Below the pieces are notes generated by a model. That model saw only the letters and a program-made list of their open reading frames with translations, did not search any database and was not told where the DNA came from. From NCBI GenBank assembly GCA_019422005.1, contig JAHZEF010000062.1, positions 1-13,146 of the forward strand: 13,146 nucleotides of DNA, written 5' to 3'. The position numbers and the translations under genes are program-made. This document shows positions 12,310-13,146 of this stretch, piece by piece (within the stretch, counting starts at the first letter, position 1; every line of letters starts with the position of its first letter). This DNA comes from Clostridiales bacterium. GTDB taxonomy: Bacteria; Bacillota; Clostridia; Oscillospirales; Oscillospiraceae.

Positions 12310-12337
12310 TTGCAAAACATAAAAACCGTGGTATAAT
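12310..12337 (+). promoter_or_regulatory. hpf promoter
   Basis: TTGCAA (12310-12315), 16 bp, and an extended -10 TGGTATAAT (TATAAT 12332-12337). The hexamers and spacing are the same as in the htpG promoter. The predicted start near 12344 gives a leader of about 50 nt. Confidence 0.8.
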
Positions 12338-12362
12338 ATAGACAGGGAAACCATCACAAAAT

Positions 12363-12376
12363 GTCCCTTCGGGGAC
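12363..12376 (+). promoter_or_regulatory. UUCG tetraloop hairpin in the hpf leader
   Basis: GTCCC-TTCG-GGGAC forms a 5-bp stem closed by the unusually stable UUCG tetraloop, ending one base before the AAAGGAG Shine-Dalgarno (12378-12384). It may stabilise the mRNA 5' end or tune ribosome access. Confidence 0.6.
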
Positions 12377-12393
12377 GAAAGGAGCGACGCAAT

Positions 12394-12936
12394 ATGAAAA
12401 TCCAGTTCTTGGAGAAGAAGCTCAACCTGCCCGGAAGCGTGCGGGCGTATGCTGAAAAGAGGGTTACAAAGCTGGATCGCTATTTCAGGGATGACGCGGA
12501 GGCACTTGTCGCTTTTAGTGTGGAAAAGAACCGCAATATTGTGGAGTTGACGGTTCATGCCGCAAACACATATTTCCGTGCCAGTGAAAGCACTTCCGAT
12601 ATGTTTGCGTCCATCGATGCTGCGGTTTCGACCATTGAGGGGCAGATTCGGAAGAACAAGACCAGGCTGGCACGCAGGATTCGCCAGGATGCGTTTGTGC
12701 GTACGCCGGAGGCGATTTCCTCGTTTGCTCCGGAGGAGCCGGAGGAAGGCGAGTTTCAGATTATCCGGACAAAGGAGTTCCCGATGAAGCCCATGACGCG
12801 GGACGAAGCCATCCTGCAGATGAATCTGCTGGAGCATACATTCTTTGCATTCCGGGATGAGGATAACGGCGGAGCGTTTGCCGTCGTCTACAAACGCCAT
12901 AACGGAGGGTACGGGATCATCGAAGACGTGTCCTGA
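12394..12936 (+). CDS. hpf: Long-form ribosome hibernation promoting factor HPF
   Basis: A 180-residue long-form HPF (RaiA/YvyD type). The N-terminal S30AE domain (about 1-100: MKIQFLEKKLNLPGSVRAYAEKR, then ELTVHAANTYFRASESTSDMFASIDAAV) binds the 30S decoding site and blocks translation. A linker of about 20 residues precedes the C-terminal domain (KEFPMKPMTRDEAILQMNLLEHTFFAFRD...GGYGIIED), which dimerises to join two 70S ribosomes into inactive 100S particles in stationary phase. The ATG at 12394 is chosen because AAAGGAG ends 9 nt upstream; an in-frame ATG at 12361 lies within the leader hairpin region and has no ribosome site. It has its own promoter and a strong terminator. The usual downstream neighbours (secA, prfB) are absent. 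Confidence 0.97.
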   Translation: MKIQFLEKKLNLPGSVRAYAEKRVTKLDRYFRDDAEALVAFSVEKNRNIVELTVHAANTYFRASESTSDMFASIDAAVSTIEGQIRKNKTRLARRIRQDAFVRTPEAISSFAPEEPEEGEFQIIRTKEFPMKPMTRDEAILQMNLLEHTFFAFRDEDNGGAFAVVYKRHNGGYGIIEDVS

Positions 12937-12951
12937 GAGCAGCAGACCGGC

Positions 12952-12981
12952 AGAAGCGGGCGCCCAAGGGCGCCCGCTTCT
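12952..12981 (+). terminator. hpf terminator
   Basis: AGAAGCGGGCGCC (12952-12964) pairs perfectly with 12969-12981 (13 bp, CAAG loop); an outer GCAGCA/TGCTGC helix can add to it. The T-rich tail is poor (TGCTGCGC), but stem strength is high, and it lies 16 bp after the hpf stop. Confidence 0.8.
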
Positions 12982-13019
12982 TGCTGCGCAAAAAAACGGG
13001 AAAAAAGTAAAAAAACTGC

Positions 13020-13048
13020 TTGACAAATTCTGGGGCGTTTGCTATTAT
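13020..13048 (+). promoter_or_regulatory. Strong promoter P1, probably of a stable-RNA operon
   Basis: Consensus TTGACA (13020-13025), 17 bp, and TATTAT (13043-13048); TATAAT also occurs at 13046-13051 with 20-bp spacing. An A-rich stretch (AAAAAA near 12990 and 13004-13016) lies upstream as a possible UP element. No start codon with a ribosome site follows. Confidence 0.75.
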
Positions 13049-13120
13049 AATCAGGCGCTTGCGGGATACGGAGCGCATCACAAACGCCGGCTGAAATGCT
13101 GAGAATTTTGAAAAAAGTTC

Positions 13121-13146
13121 TTGACAAAGAGCAGGCGATGTGATAG
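13121..13146 (+). promoter_or_regulatory. Strong promoter P2, cut by the window end
   Basis: TTGACA at 13121-13126, preceded by AAAAAAGTTC; the window ends with TAG exactly where a -10 at 17-bp spacing would begin (13144). P1 and P2 in tandem about 100 bp apart, with A-rich upstream tracts, are typical of rRNA operons in Firmicutes. The target lies outside the window. Confidence 0.6.

Noticed and set aside
1..13146. CRISPR array, IS element, prophage, toxin-antitoxin or defence genes
   Set aside because: No regularly spaced repeats, terminal inverted repeats, transposase, integrase or small two-gene toxin module is visible on either strand.

Overview
The window looks like chromosomal housekeeping DNA from a GC-rich, anaerobic, low-temperature-unremarkable Firmicute, most likely an Oscillospiraceae-type gut Clostridium (Oscillibacter/Flavonifractor-like). 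This is inferred from strong Gram-positive Shine-Dalgarno sites, a perfect CIRCE operator, a DUF4364 protein, long-form HPF, a paired M16 peptidase-like operon, SLH and CAP secreted proteins, and high GC coding sequence with AT-rich promoters. There is no phage, transposon, CRISPR array or defence island.

Layout. 1-280 is non-coding with several inverted repeats and no recognised RNA family. ridA (minus) and htpG (plus) diverge at about 660-880; the htpG promoter carries a perfect CIRCE, so HtpG is probably an HrcA-repressed heat-shock gene. A bidirectional terminator separates htpG from a convergent minus-strand operon, prmA followed by a membrane-anchored DUF4015-like glycosidase-fold protein. 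Diverging from prmA is a plus-strand operon of two M16-family proteins (ymfF/ymfH type, one without and one with the zinc motif) and lgt, the first enzyme of lipoprotein maturation, joined by 4-nt overlaps. A small coiled-coil protein with a cysteine-rich tail follows. 9189-9405 is a block of terminators between convergent genes.

Two minus-strand secreted proteins follow: an Ig-like/SLH surface protein and a Cys-rich, Pro-rich CAP (SCP/YkwD) protein, each with its own terminator. Their leaders hold the most interesting regulatory structure: the SLH gene's Shine-Dalgarno lies in a 9-bp perfect hairpin, and the CAP gene is preceded by three 10-bp-phased TGTWAY repeats resembling, but not matching, WalR sites. 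Diverging from CAP is a DUF4364 winged-helix-type gene, then long-form hpf (ribosome hibernation) with its own promoter and a UUCG hairpin in the leader. After the hpf terminator, two strong TTGACA promoters point out of the window, probably towards an rRNA or other stable-RNA operon.

Themes: protein quality control and translation (RidA, HtpG, PrmA, HPF) and the cell envelope (Lgt, DUF4015, SLH, CAP). Three genes appear to start at TTG, judged by Shine-Dalgarno spacing. I see no convincing undescribed multi-gene system; the novelty here is in cis-regulatory structures and in the small coiled-coil/Cys-tail protein.
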